64,000 nt of DNA, taken from contig CAWDEC010000019.1 in the NCBI GenBank assembly GCA_963801255.1, forward strand, positions 212,756 to 276,755, in the 5' to 3' direction. Positions 1 through 8,795 of the stretch are shown here, piece after piece. Positions within the stretch are counted from its first letter, which is position 1; each line of letters starts with the position of its first letter. The notes beneath the pieces were generated by a model. That model saw only the letters and a program-made list of their open reading frames with translations. It ran no database searches and was not told the origin of the DNA. The position numbers and the translations under genes are program-made. The stretch comes from JAICXG01 sp963801255. GTDB taxonomy: Bacteria > Verrucomicrobiota > Verrucomicrobiia > Chthoniobacterales > UBA10450.

Positions 1-461
1 CCGGCCTCGATCCCGTGCACCGCCAACAAATGTGGGATCTGCTTTACGAACTGAGCAGCAGCGGGATTACCATTTTCGTAACCACTCACTATATGGACGA
101 GGCGGCGCGCTGTACCGAAGTGGGATTTTTGCATGAGGGCCGGCTGCTGGCGAAGGCGCCGCCCCGCGCGCTCAAGGGAACCTTTAAGGCAAAGGTGCTC
201 GAGCTCGACGCCAAACCGGCGATGCACGCACTGATTAAGCTGCGAGAAATCCCGGGCGTACTCGGGGTCTCGCTGCGCAGCGGAAGTCTGCGCGTTTATG
301 CGCCGGAAGCTGAAAGGCTTCTCGCGGAATGGCAGCGGGAATGGCCGTTTCCCGAGATCCAATTGCTCGGCGCTCGCTGGGGCGAGCCCGACATGGAAGA
401 TGTTTTTACGGCTTACTCGCAAGGTTACCACGCCATGCTCAATCCAGGAGCCATCCAGTGA
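1..461 (+). CDS. ABC transporter ATP-binding protein, 3' part
   Basis: This is the C-terminal part of an ABC-transporter ATPase that begins before the window; the frame is open from base 3. The D-loop (GLDP) and the H-loop histidine (VTTHYMDEA) are visible, while Walker A and the ABC signature must lie upstream. The last 90 or so residues end in a PDMEDVF tail, which is usual for ATPases of ABC-2 type exporters (drug, lipid or polysaccharide export). The next gene starts inside a GTGA overlap with this stop codon, so the two are translationally coupled and should form one exporter. The substrate cannot be told. Confidence 0.9.
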   Translation, partial: GLDPVHRQQMWDLLYELSSSGITIFVTTHYMDEAARCTEVGFLHEGRLLAKAPPRALKGTFKAKVLELDAKPAMHALIKLREIPGVLGVSLRSGSLRVYAPEAERLLAEWQREWPFPEIQLLGARWGEPDMEDVFTAYSQGYHAMLNPGAIQ

Positions 462-1645
462 GCGTACGAGACCCTTTGCAGGCGATCGGGAGCGTGGCGG
501 TAAAGGAATTTATCCACATTTATCGCGACTGGCGCATTCTCGTCCTGCTGCTTATTCTGCCCCCCGTTTTCACTCTGATTTTCGGCCACGCCTTCGAACA
601 GACGAGTGCGACTGATGTGCCGGCGCTCCTGGAAAATCGGGATCATTCCCCGGAGAGCGATGAGTTTGTCAGGCACCTGCAGGCCGGCTCTACCTTCCGC
701 TGGAAGATGAAACAAAAAATCAGTGGAAACCCGGATCTCTTGCGTGAGCAGGTCCAGGCTGCACTGGTGATTCCTTCCGGTTGGGGCGCGAGCTTGAAGA
801 ATGGCGATCCGATTGCACTCCCGCTTTATCTGGATGGCAGCGACACAAACACGGCTAGCGAGCTGGAAGGTCGCGTGCAGGAAAGCCTGGCTGATTTCCA
901 GAAGAAACAGATCGATAACACCGTGGAGAATTTGCCGGACGAGGTGATTGAGCTGGGGAAGAAATTACCGATCGAGGTGCGCAAGCAGTTTGTCTCCGCC
1001 ATGACCCAGTGGGGCCTGCAGGCTCACGTGCTCTACAACCCGCAGCAGCGCTTTATCGAATATGTCGTGCCGGGCGTGATCGGAATCATTTTGCAATTAC
1101 TCACCGTCACACTCACCGCCTGCACGATTGCGCGCGAACTGGAGGCAGGCACACTCTATCAGCTGATGGTGACTTCGCTGCGTCGAGGCGAGATTGTCAT
1201 TGGAAAGCTCCTCCCCTATCTCGCAATTTCGATTCTGCTCATTCTCGTGGTCATCGTCGTGGCGGGCTGGCATTTTCACGTGCCCTTTCACCGGCCGTTT
1301 GCCCTCGGGGTGATTTGCCTGCTCTTTTTGCTTTGCTCGTTAGGGCTGGGTTTGCTCATCTCCGCGTTTTCGCGCACCCAAACTCAGGCGATTCAGCTCT
1401 CAGTTTTCTTTCTCTTGCCAATATTTGTGCTTTCAGGTGCGTTCGCTCCGCTGGAACGCTTGCCGAAAGCCATCGGTTACCTCGCCGAATGTTTTCCGCT
1501 GACGCATTTTTGCCGTGCTTTTCGGCTGGTGAACCTTTATCGGGCTGGGCCGGAATTTTATGGAGGAGATTTGCTTTTCCTCTTTCTCGGCGCGGCGCTG
1601 ACCTTTTTCGGCGCGGCGCTCTTACTCAAGCGAATTCACGAATAG
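458..1645 (+). CDS. ABC-2 type transporter permease
   Basis: This is the membrane subunit of the exporter whose ATPase lies just upstream. The start is the GTG of a GTGA overlap, with an AGGAG ribosome site 8 bases before it, giving 395 residues. The layout is classic for ABC-2/YhhJ-like permeases: one N-terminal membrane helix (WRILVLLLILPP region), about 170 soluble residues outside the membrane, then five closely spaced C-terminal helices. The FAPLERLP stretch before the last helices is typical of the family. The protein ends 8 bases from the convergent next gene. Function as an exporter is a family inference; the cargo is unknown. Confidence 0.85.
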   Translation: MSVRDPLQAIGSVAVKEFIHIYRDWRILVLLLILPPVFTLIFGHAFEQTSATDVPALLENRDHSPESDEFVRHLQAGSTFRWKMKQKISGNPDLLREQVQAALVIPSGWGASLKNGDPIALPLYLDGSDTNTASELEGRVQESLADFQKKQIDNTVENLPDEVIELGKKLPIEVRKQFVSAMTQWGLQAHVLYNPQQRFIEYVVPGVIGIILQLLTVTLTACTIARELEAGTLYQLMVTSLRRGEIVIGKLLPYLAISILLILVVIVVAGWHFHVPFHRPFALGVICLLFLLCSLGLGLLISAFSRTQTQAIQLSVFFLLPIFVLSGAFAPLERLPKAIGYLAECFPLTHFCRAFRLVNLYRAGPEFYGGDLLFLFLGAALTFFGAALLLKRIHE

Positions 1646-1653
1646 CGAGGTGT

Positions 1654-2655
1654 CTAACGATGCTTTTCGATCTCAGCGCGAAACTCCTTAATTGTCCGCA
1701 CCGCCTCCGCCGCTTGAAGTTTGCCTGCCACGAATCGATCGGCTCCGCCGAGGTAACTGCGAAACAGCGCTGAGACAAAACTGGCCTGCCAGACAAGTGT
1801 ACCGTTCTCGACCGGCCAAAGCTGGTAAAGATCGATCGACATAAAGTAGGTATCGGAAGGGTAATAAACGCAGTCGATGAGTTGCCAGGAGTTATCTGCC
1901 TTCTGAGCCGCAAAGAGACCGAGCTGCAAAGTCGTGTGCCCGTGTACCACGTAGGCCTCCCAATAGGGAACCGCTTCGCTGGCCGGGTTGCCCTCAGCCG
2001 TCAAAGGGCGCGAGTTAATGATCGGTTCAAAATGCTTCGCCGTCTTGGGGGCAAGGCTGAGGAGCCCGCGAAATTCGCTTAGCGGCGAAATCTTTTCACT
2101 GCTCCAATAAGGTGGCACTGCGGCCAGGCCGCCGTGCGCGAAGGCAGCAGCGCGACCATGCAAGATTTCCTGCCAGGCGGTGTCGCCATCTTTCCCGTGG
2201 ACGAGGGCTATTTCCTCGTTCGTGAGATGAAGATCGCGGGTAGAAGAGTCGCGACGGATTTCCGCCGTACGATCGAGCAGCCATTTATCGTTAGGCGAAT
2301 TAGCCTGCAGATGGAGCGTCTTGAAATCGGCCACGCTGCCGGGGAGAGCGAACTCGCGATAAAGGCGAACCTCGGGATCCTGATGTTTTACCGGGTCCCA
2401 ATGGAGCAGGGCGTTGCCCACCGTGGCGAGCGGAGCACGAACGAAATAGCTCGATTGGAGATGAACGCCACGCGGAAAATCGCCTAACGAGCCACGCTCA
2501 ACCACGATTTCTCCCTGTTTCAGCCGCGCCAGGTCGAGCGGCGGGAGATAGGAAAGCGATTGGACTTGCTCCAGGGGCGTAACCGCCCACAGGGTGGGGA
2601 GCAGGGACGTAAGAACAAGGAAAACGGCAATCGTTCTACCTAACGAACTTTTCAC
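1654..2655 (-). CDS. Secreted protein of unknown function
   Basis: A 333-residue protein that I do not recognise. It starts with a clear Sec signal peptide (MKSSLGRTIAVFLVLTSLL, then a WAV cleavage region), so it is exported to the periplasm or outside. No catalytic motif or cofactor site was found, and there are no further membrane helices. It lies 19 bases downstream of the outer-membrane barrel gene on the same strand, so the two are probably co-transcribed and may both belong to the envelope. It carries two copies of the window-wide motif plus a third at its start. Confidence 0.6.
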   Translation of the reverse strand: MKSSLGRTIAVFLVLTSLLPTLWAVTPLEQVQSLSYLPPLDLARLKQGEIVVERGSLGDFPRGVHLQSSYFVRAPLATVGNALLHWDPVKHQDPEVRLYREFALPGSVADFKTLHLQANSPNDKWLLDRTAEIRRDSSTRDLHLTNEEIALVHGKDGDTAWQEILHGRAAAFAHGGLAAVPPYWSSEKISPLSEFRGLLSLAPKTAKHFEPIINSRPLTAEGNPASEAVPYWEAYVVHGHTTLQLGLFAAQKADNSWQLIDCVYYPSDTYFMSIDLYQLWPVENGTLVWQASFVSALFRSYLGGADRFVAGKLQAAEAVRTIKEFRAEIEKHR

Positions 2656-2674
2656 CTCTTCGGCGTGAGCCTTT

Positions 2675-3586
2675 TTAGAATGCGAGTTTTAGTGTGAGCC
2701 TGATGTACGGTGAGGGATCGGTTCGATAGGTTTCACCAGCACGATCAAAGTCGAATTCGCGCTGGATGGAATAACCGGCCCCAAAGTCGAGTGAGGATAA
2801 TTTGCTCAGGTCGTAGCTGAATCCGACCCCGACTCGATAATCAACAAAATCCACCTGAGTGCCATTCAGTTTGGCGGGCTGAATCCCCGGGTTGCGATCG
2901 GTCCGATAAGACCCGCCGACCAACTCTCCGCCGAGGTAAAGATCGAGCTTGTCGCTTACCGAGTAGACGATTTTGGGGTCGGGCAGCGTACCCATGAAAC
3001 GTAGTTTCTCGTTCGGGATCCAGATAACTCCTGCGAGCGGCCAAACTGGAAGGCCGCCATGGAGGAAGGCCGCGTAGGCTCCGAGAAAAACGTAGAACTT
3101 CTTGTCTTGGACGACAAAAATTCGGCCAAGCGAGATTGGCATGTCGAAGGAAGAGATGCCGATGTCGTTCTGCGTATAGAAGCCGGGGCGTATTGAGATG
3201 AAAGCGCCGACATCGCTCCCTTTCATCACTTCGATTCCGAAGACGCCGGCGTAAGACTGAAGATGGTTAGGCACCGGAGAGTTGGTGCTGCCGAAATCGA
3301 AACGATCATACGCAAGGCCGAGGTGAATGTAAAAATCGCCGCTGAGGTGAATGCGATGACCGTACTCGATTTCGTTTTGGATCTCGTCCTGTTTTCCGTG
3401 GCTGCCGCCATGGTTTAAATCGCTTTCGAAGACATAACCCGAGTCAATGTTAAACACATCAAGTGGGACATATTCTTCGCTCGCCGGCGCACTCATGGCG
3501 ACGGTACTTTCTACCGGTCCTGCCAGGGTAAGCGGGAGAGTGTAAAAACATGTCAGGACGACCGCCAGGCGAAAGACGTTTTTCAT
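2675..3586 (-). CDS. Outer-membrane beta-barrel protein (DUF6268-like)
   Basis: A 303-residue protein with a Sec signal peptide (MKNVFRLAVVLTCFYTL) followed by alternating polar/aromatic strands (FYIHLGLAYDRF, FYVFLGAYAAF, DYRVGVGFSY). The very C-terminus YIRLTLKLAF ends in phenylalanine, the classic BAM-recognised beta signal of outer-membrane barrels. Overall it resembles DUF6268 proteins, whose function is not known. It is the first gene of a probable two-gene unit with the secreted protein downstream. Outer-membrane location is well supported; any transport role would be a guess. Confidence 0.7.
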   Translation of the reverse strand: MKNVFRLAVVLTCFYTLPLTLAGPVESTVAMSAPASEEYVPLDVFNIDSGYVFESDLNHGGSHGKQDEIQNEIEYGHRIHLSGDFYIHLGLAYDRFDFGSTNSPVPNHLQSYAGVFGIEVMKGSDVGAFISIRPGFYTQNDIGISSFDMPISLGRIFVVQDKKFYVFLGAYAAFLHGGLPVWPLAGVIWIPNEKLRFMGTLPDPKIVYSVSDKLDLYLGGELVGGSYRTDRNPGIQPAKLNGTQVDFVDYRVGVGFSYDLSKLSSLDFGAGYSIQREFDFDRAGETYRTDPSPYIRLTLKLAF

Positions 3587-3714
3587 GGAGTTGGCTTCTT
3601 AGCTCAGGGAATCGTGCGCCCAAAGGCGAACGGGTGTGTGCAAAAGGGTGGAAGAGGGTCGTTTCGTTTAAACGACGGCAGAAATTGGCTTGGAACAATA
3701 ACCTTGTCGCGCGC

Positions 3715-4101
3715 TTATACGGGCTGGCGCTCGGCGGGTCGAACACTTTCCTGATTGTTGCGAGTCGCGACCATTCGCTCCCGCCGTTCGGCAGCTTCCT
3801 TCATTTCGCGGGAAAGTTTTTCGACGCGCTGCCGCATCACTTTTCCAGCTTTGAATTTCACCGTTGCGCGAGGAGGAATGACAAAGCTGCTTCCGGGTTG
3901 ATTCGGGTTGCGCCCAACGCGGGGCTTTGTCAGGCGCGGCTGAAACACGCCAAAGTTGCGCAACTCGACGGCCACGTTGCGCGCCAGGCTATCGGTGATC
4001 TGGTCCAAAGTTCGCTGAACGACATCAAACACCTGATGCTGGACCATCCCAGTTTGGTTACTGATCGACACGACAATGTCGCGTTTTGTGAGCTTGCTCA
4101 T
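3715..4101 (-). CDS. HU/IHF family nucleoid DNA-binding protein
   Basis: A 128-residue member of the bacterial histone-like HU/IHF family. The N-terminus (MSKLTKRDIVVSISNQTG) and the region LRNFGVFQPR...RVGRNP match the dimerisation helices and the beta-arm entry (GRNP) that wraps DNA. At 128 residues it is longer than the usual 90-95; the extra 35 or so residues form a charged C-terminal tail. Expected role: bending and compacting DNA as a dimer. It stands alone, with no operon partner. Confidence 0.85.
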   Translation of the reverse strand: MSKLTKRDIVVSISNQTGMVQHQVFDVVQRTLDQITDSLARNVAVELRNFGVFQPRLTKPRVGRNPNQPGSSFVIPPRATVKFKAGKVMRQRVEKLSREMKEAAERRERMVATRNNQESVRPAERQPV

Positions 4102-4407
4102 TTACAGGGAATCGTTCGCCGACCCGATGCTGAGCGGGCGATAAACGCAAAATCTTTTACCGCGTCCATCGTAAAAGCAACGATAGCAGACTCTCGTGCC
4201 GCATGGGACCGTTTCGTCAGTCGTTAGCGGACCGCGGGCTTTCGCCCAAAAAGATGCGCCAGCGCATCCGCCCAAGCGCTTCTCCCAATCAAGGCCTTGC
4301 GCGCGGCTTCAATTGTCCTGCAAGAGGCCGAGTTTCGTGAAAACGAAGTTCCAATTCGATTCCAACCGGCGCGTCTTTTCGTCAAGTCTGGAGGTCGTCG
4401 GCGCAGC
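4102..4407. other. Gene-free stretch upstream of the HU-like gene
   Basis: About 306 bases between the RNase HIII stop and the HU-like start, both on the minus strand. It should hold the HU promoter. No convincing gene, RNA or repeat was seen. A minus-strand frame is open across 4224-4407 but has no start codon of its own in the gap, and it overlaps the RNase gene. Confidence 0.5.
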
Positions 4408-5370
4408 TTATTTGCGCCATTTTCGCGGCAACCGGGGCGCAGCGTAAGACTCGGGCGCCACCTCGTGTGCTGTGCGAAAATGCACCTTGGCAAACTGCCG
4501 GAGTGCAGAAGGTCCCGCTTGCTCAACAATACGTCGCGCCGTTTCCTTGATCGGTGTGGAAACGCCTCGTCCGAGAGGCAGACCAAGACGTTTGCCGGCT
4601 CGCTCGAGCCAATCGATGAATGTTTCCCGCGCCAGAATGGAAGCGGCGGCGACTGCTATGTCGGATTCCGCCTTCGTCCGTTGCTCGAGGCGAATTTGTT
4701 GACCGTGCTGCAAAAGCGCTCTTTCGATCACGCTGGCATCAGCAAACTTATCCGAGAGCGCCCGGCCACAGTCCGGTTTTTTCTCGAGCAGATTTTCGAT
4801 AACTCGCGCATGTCCCCAGCCCAGCAAACTGTTGAGGTTGGCAAACTTTTCGTAGAGGTCGTTGTAGCGCTCGGGCCCGATGAGGACTACGTCGAAAACA
4901 ACGCCGGTTGTCTGCCGAATCGTCTTTGCCAGTTCGTGGATTCGCGCGTCGGAACCGATTCGTTTGCTGTCCTGAATTCCGCCATCGATAAAGGCGCGTG
5001 CGACCGCACGATCCGTGAACACGCCCGCAATGACCAAGGGTCCAAAAAAATCGCCTTTGCCGCTTTCGTCGATCCCGAAGTGCGGATCAAACATTTCCGG
5101 GGTGTGCACCTCTTCATAACCGAGACGCGCTTCCCCTAGGATCTTTGGCTCCAGTTCGAAGCTCACGAAGTCCTCTATGCCGCGACCTTGAAGGAGAAGT
5201 TTGGGGCCTTTCTCGTAAACCGCCACGCTCAACTTGTTCTTTTGGGCGAAGAAGAGGGTGTAAGGGCGATCAGAAAATTCGAAGCCTTGCTCCTCGAGCA
5301 GTCGCCGTAGCATGTCCACCTGGGTCGCGTTGAGCACGATTGTATAGGAATTGAGCGGCGGCGCGGACAT
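4408..5370 (-). CDS. rnhC: Ribonuclease HIII
   Basis: Cuts the RNA strand of RNA-DNA hybrids in the cytoplasm. The 320-residue protein has the two-part build of RNase HIII: an N-terminal TBP-like substrate-binding domain (about residues 1-85, start MSAPPLNSYTIVL) and the catalytic RNase H domain beginning with GIDESGKGD at residues 99-107. The ESGKGD form and the following DSKRIG motif separate HIII from HII enzymes. The C-terminus is Lys/Arg-rich. A perfect hairpin lies 31-54 bases upstream of the start, between this gene and the ACP/halogenase pair. Confidence 0.92.
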   Translation of the reverse strand: MSAPPLNSYTIVLNATQVDMLRRLLEEQGFEFSDRPYTLFFAQKNKLSVAVYEKGPKLLLQGRGIEDFVSFELEPKILGEARLGYEEVHTPEMFDPHFGIDESGKGDFFGPLVIAGVFTDRAVARAFIDGGIQDSKRIGSDARIHELAKTIRQTTGVVFDVVLIGPERYNDLYEKFANLNSLLGWGHARVIENLLEKKPDCGRALSDKFADASVIERALLQHGQQIRLEQRTKAESDIAVAAASILARETFIDWLERAGKRLGLPLGRGVSTPIKETARRIVEQAGPSALRQFAKVHFRTAHEVAPESYAAPRLPRKWRK

Positions 5371-5400
5371 AACTCTTCTGAAAAGAACATCGCCCTCAGC

Positions 5401-5424
5401 GACCGGCGAGCAATTTCGCCGGTC
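5401..5424. terminator. Perfect 9-bp hairpin, candidate terminator or leader structure
   Basis: GACCGGCGA (5401-5409) and TCGCCGGTC (5416-5424) are exact reverse complements, with a 6-base loop GCAATT. The stem is GC-rich and stable, but no T-run follows on either strand, so a classic intrinsic terminator is not certain. It lies between the ACP stop and the RNase HIII start, all on the minus strand. It could end the halogenase/ACP transcript or sit in the rnhC leader. Confidence 0.45.
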
Positions 5425-5620
5425 GATTTACCTATCGATTTATGGACGAATCGAGACCAGGACCGCAGACGAGTGTTTGCTCGCGCCAGAAACGCGAGCA
5501 CAAAGCAGACTGACGGTCAGGCGGGAATCAGGTAGAAAGACTACCCGATCACATCATTTTCCTCACCGACCAACAATAAGCGGCAGAAACAATTGGCGTC
5601 GGCAGAAGTATCGGCCGATT

Positions 5621-5869
5621 TCAGTGCGACGAGGCTTGGGCGTTTTCCGATTTTCTGGCGATCAAGTCGCCGAGGCTGCGCAAGGTGGTGAAGTTTTCTG
5701 CGACCAGCTCTTCGTCTTCAACGCGAATCCCACAATCGCTCTCCATGAAGGAGACCAGCCGAATCAACCCAAGCGAGTCGATTTGTAGCGGTTCGTTCGG
5801 ATCGCTTACGGGCGGAAGAGGAGCTCGGCTCTCGTTGATGTAGTCGCGCAGTTTCTGTGGTATTTCCAT
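5621..5869 (-). CDS. Acyl carrier protein
   Basis: An 82-residue stand-alone acyl carrier protein. DSLGLIRLV at residues 31-39 is the phosphopantetheine attachment site, with Ser32 as the likely modified residue; the rest is the acidic four-helix carrier fold. It lies 24 bases downstream of the halogenase-like gene on the same strand, with no fatty-acid synthesis genes nearby. The pairing suggests a carrier that presents an acyl or aminoacyl substrate to the flavoenzyme. It diverges from the usual fatty-acid ACP signature (DSLDxVEL), fitting a secondary-metabolism carrier. Confidence 0.85.
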   Translation of the reverse strand: MEIPQKLRDYINESRAPLPPVSDPNEPLQIDSLGLIRLVSFMESDCGIRVEDEELVAENFTTLRSLGDLIARKSENAQASSH

Positions 5870-5893
5870 GGAACAACAATCTTAAGATATCCT

Positions 5894-7282
5894 TTAGGCG
5901 TTGGCTAGTTCCTCGTTCGACGCAGTCGCTTCCTTGAGCCACTGCTCCGTGCCTGCGACCGGCGAACTTGGTTCCCACAACGGCGCCCGTTCCGGATGAT
6001 AGCGTGATCCGATCGGGATCGAATAATCATCCTGATGATTGTAATCCCGTGCCCGGTTCAGCATTTTCCGGAAAGCGATGATCGCCGGCGACGGCTGATG
6101 TTCCGTCTCGTAAATACGACCGGCAAAAGCATCGATCAGCAGCTCGCGATAGCGCTGGTGAACGAAAGTGGCAAAGGCGAAGGGCTGTTCCCAAAAGAGA
6201 TCGACCATGTCTTCCAGGCAATCAGTCCCCTTTTCGATGAAGCGCTGATAATCCTCGAACGGGTTAGCTTTGTCGCGCCCTTTGCCTTGCAGGTAGGCGA
6301 TGACATGCGGCACAGCAAACTCCGCTTCGCGCAAAGTGGCGGATAGGCCAAACGAGAAAATTGGATCGATGAAGCGATGCGCATCGCCAATGCAGATAAA
6401 GCCCTTGCCGCAAAAACCGCGCACTTGGAACGAATAGTTTGGAATCACGTGCACCTTCTCGACGTACTCGATGTTCTGAGTGCGGCGGGTAAGTTCTGGA
6501 TTGATTTGGTGCAAGTACTCTCGGAAAAATTCGTCCGGTGTCTGCTTGCGGGCACTAAACTCCGCCGTCGGCACTACAATACCGAGACTAACGACCTCTT
6601 TGTCGATGGGAATAAACCAACCCCAGTGATATTTTTTCTTGTAGAATATGAGTGTGTTGTCCTTCGCGTTTTCCCCAGAGGTCTCAGCGTCACGGACCGC
6701 GCCTTTAACATGAGCGAAAAAGGCGACCTGCTTGTCATAACTGCCAACATACTTCGGACCCGTCACGCGCTGGTTGGCGAGAAAGGTCGCCATGCCCGAA
6801 CAATCGAGCACGACCTGTGCTTCGATATTTTCCGTTGAGCCGTCGGCTTTGCGAATTGTTGCGCCGCAAACAGCCCCCTCGGGTGTTTGCAAGACTTTCA
6901 CCGCCGTGCCGCGAACCAAGGTCGCGCCTCGCTTCGCTGCCTCGTCCAGCATCATTCCGTCGAAATCGCTCCGGCGTACCTGCCACGTAAAGGTCGGCTG
7001 CAACTGCCAGTTTTCGTCGCGACGAGAGACGGGGATATACCAGCTGCTGGTGCCAAAAACGCGCACGCCGTGCTTCATCGGGTATTCCCGTTTTTCCATT
7101 GCCTCGGCCAAACCGAGTCGTCGCACAAGCGCCCCGGCTTCGCCGGTCATCGATTCGCCAATATGAAAGCGGGGAAACTCCTCCTGCTCGACAATAATCG
7201 GTTTTATTCCTTCTTTGATTAAAAGCATCGCCGCAGCCGATCCGCCGGGACCGCCGCCGATGATGAGCACGTCTGTCGTCAT
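5894..7282 (-). CDS. FAD-dependent halogenase-like oxidoreductase
   Basis: A 462-residue flavoprotein of the tryptophan-halogenase/geranylgeranyl-reductase superfamily. GGGPGGS (residues 9-15) binds the FAD ADP moiety; FPRFHIGES (36-44) is the conserved second element; Lys70 in PMKHG lies where flavin-dependent halogenases keep their catalytic lysine; and WGWFIP at 220-225 fits the WxWxIP halogenase motif. CIGDAHRFIDP closes the FAD site. The enzyme resembles variant halogenases that act on carrier-bound substrates, which agrees with the acyl carrier protein gene 24 bases downstream. A hydroxylase or reductase of the same fold is the main alternative. No flavin reductase is visible nearby. 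Confidence 0.75.
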   Translation of the reverse strand: MTTDVLIIGGGPGGSAAAMLLIKEGIKPIIVEQEEFPRFHIGESMTGEAGALVRRLGLAEAMEKREYPMKHGVRVFGTSSWYIPVSRRDENWQLQPTFTWQVRRSDFDGMMLDEAAKRGATLVRGTAVKVLQTPEGAVCGATIRKADGSTENIEAQVVLDCSGMATFLANQRVTGPKYVGSYDKQVAFFAHVKGAVRDAETSGENAKDNTLIFYKKKYHWGWFIPIDKEVVSLGIVVPTAEFSARKQTPDEFFREYLHQINPELTRRTQNIEYVEKVHVIPNYSFQVRGFCGKGFICIGDAHRFIDPIFSFGLSATLREAEFAVPHVIAYLQGKGRDKANPFEDYQRFIEKGTDCLEDMVDLFWEQPFAFATFVHQRYRELLIDAFAGRIYETEHQPSPAIIAFRKMLNRARDYNHQDDYSIPIGSRYHPERAPLWEPSSPVAGTEQWLKEATASNEELANA

Positions 7283-7548
7283 TTTAGATGTGGTAAGTTG
7301 AGTTGTTCTCTAGCGCAGCGCTCGAGACTTTCCGTCCAGTCTCCAGCGCCTTGGATACCTCATCAAAGAGGCGAAAAACGTGGACACTCCAGCCTGCCTA
7401 ACGCCTCCTTGGAAGACCAAGTGTCGATACTGAAAGATCGAAGGCGGCTTGTAAAGATATAATTCGCCTGAAGGCTAAATGTCAGTTTCGTAATGAAAAT
7501 GCCCTAAAGAGAGCAAGTTCTCTCAGCCAGAACGGGATAGTCGAGTTA

Positions 7549-8631
7549 CTACGCCGCGAGGCGGCCAGGAAATACTCTTGACGATTTTGTCTCGCCTCTG
7601 CTTCGAGCCACGAATTGTTCGCTGGCGAAAGTATTCGCCACTCGCGCCTGTCGCCGGAAGCCGCTCGGCGTTGTGCCGACGCGTCGCTCAAACGCACGGC
7701 GAAAGGCGTCTGAACTATTGAAGCCGACACTTTCGGCGACGCTTTCGACACTGGCGCGCAGTGCCAGCAACCGGCGTCTTGCTTCACTCAAGCGCAGCTC
7801 CTCGACGAAACCCGCCGGGGTGCACTGGAACACTTGTTTAAAGACTCGGCTGAAATGGCGCGGGCAAAGGCAGGCTCGTTCCGCCAAGGCTTCCACCGTT
7901 AGCTTTTCGTTCAGATGACTAAGAATCCAAGCCGGTAGATCGCTTACGCGCTCATTCGGATCCGATTGATAATTAGCGACCTCGAAATTCTCGCCAGCTT
8001 CGCCAGGTGGGCGCAGGCGCATCACCAACTCCCGTGCGACCGAGCGCGCGGTTTGGTTTCCCCAATCCTCTGCGATCATGGCGAGTGTCATTTCCACGCC
8101 CGCGTTCCCGCCACCGGACGTATAAAACTTGTCGTCCTTCAAAAAGGCCGCCGAGACACTGACGCGCAGGTTCGGGAAACGTCGCGCCACATCCTGTGCG
8201 AAACGCCAATGCGTCGTGACATTGCGTCCTTCAAGCAGCCCGCTTTGCGCCAGTGCATAGATACCGGTAGAGACCGAGGCAATGCGGCGACTATGACCCG
8301 CGCGCTCGGCCAGCCACGCTCCCACCAGACGCATCGTCTCGAGTTGCCGCAATCCTTTTCCACCCGGGACGAGAATGGTGTCGAGGTGGCCTGCGCAAGC
8401 CAATGTCGCCTCCGCCTTGAAAAGCAGGCCCGACTCGGAGGCGAATGTTTTGCTCGTTAGGCCGAGAAGAATCGTCTGATAACATGGCGTCTCGTTTGAT
8501 TCTCCGGCCTGGCGGGCGTTGGCAAAGGCCTCGAGAGGTCCTGTGATATCCAACGCCGCCACGCCGTCGAACCCAACTAATCCAACCACCTTTGGAGCCA
8601 GTTCTCCCGGGAATCTTGCGAAATGAGTCAT
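7549..8631 (-). CDS. GlxA-type AraC-family transcriptional regulator (paralogue 1)
   Basis: A 360-residue regulator with an N-terminal DJ-1/PfpI amidase-like sensor domain (about residues 12-190) and a C-terminal AraC double helix-turn-helix (about 225-330; ACLCPRHFSRVFKQ and VGFNSSDAFRRAF are the two HTH signatures). At the nucleophile elbow the usual Cys is Ser121 (SVSTGIYALAQ), so the sensor domain is unlikely to be catalytic and more likely binds a ligand. It shares layout and many residues with the regulator at 16069-17064. The two bracket the kinase, sigma factor and TonB receptor genes. The target genes are unknown. Confidence 0.85.
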   Translation of the reverse strand: MTHFARFPGELAPKVVGLVGFDGVAALDITGPLEAFANARQAGESNETPCYQTILLGLTSKTFASESGLLFKAEATLACAGHLDTILVPGGKGLRQLETMRLVGAWLAERAGHSRRIASVSTGIYALAQSGLLEGRNVTTHWRFAQDVARRFPNLRVSVSAAFLKDDKFYTSGGGNAGVEMTLAMIAEDWGNQTARSVARELVMRLRPPGEAGENFEVANYQSDPNERVSDLPAWILSHLNEKLTVEALAERACLCPRHFSRVFKQVFQCTPAGFVEELRLSEARRRLLALRASVESVAESVGFNSSDAFRRAFERRVGTTPSGFRRQARVANTFASEQFVARSRGETKSSRVFPGRLAA

Positions 8632-8795
8632 GACCCTTCGCCTCCCCGGGATTCTTCTGGCATGGGAAATAACCGTTCCACATCCTGTAAAGCAACAATC
8701 GCCGCCAAAATGGCTCAGGAAATTCGAAAAACGGAAAACGCCGAAGCCAGCACGGTCTCTTCGGCACGACCTCCGCGTTCCTATTTTGGCGGGAC

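Noticed and set aside
4224..4586. Minus-strand open frame of 120 codons
   Set aside because: It overlaps the RNase HIII gene, its only start codon lies inside that gene, and its residues are Arg-rich without a domain.
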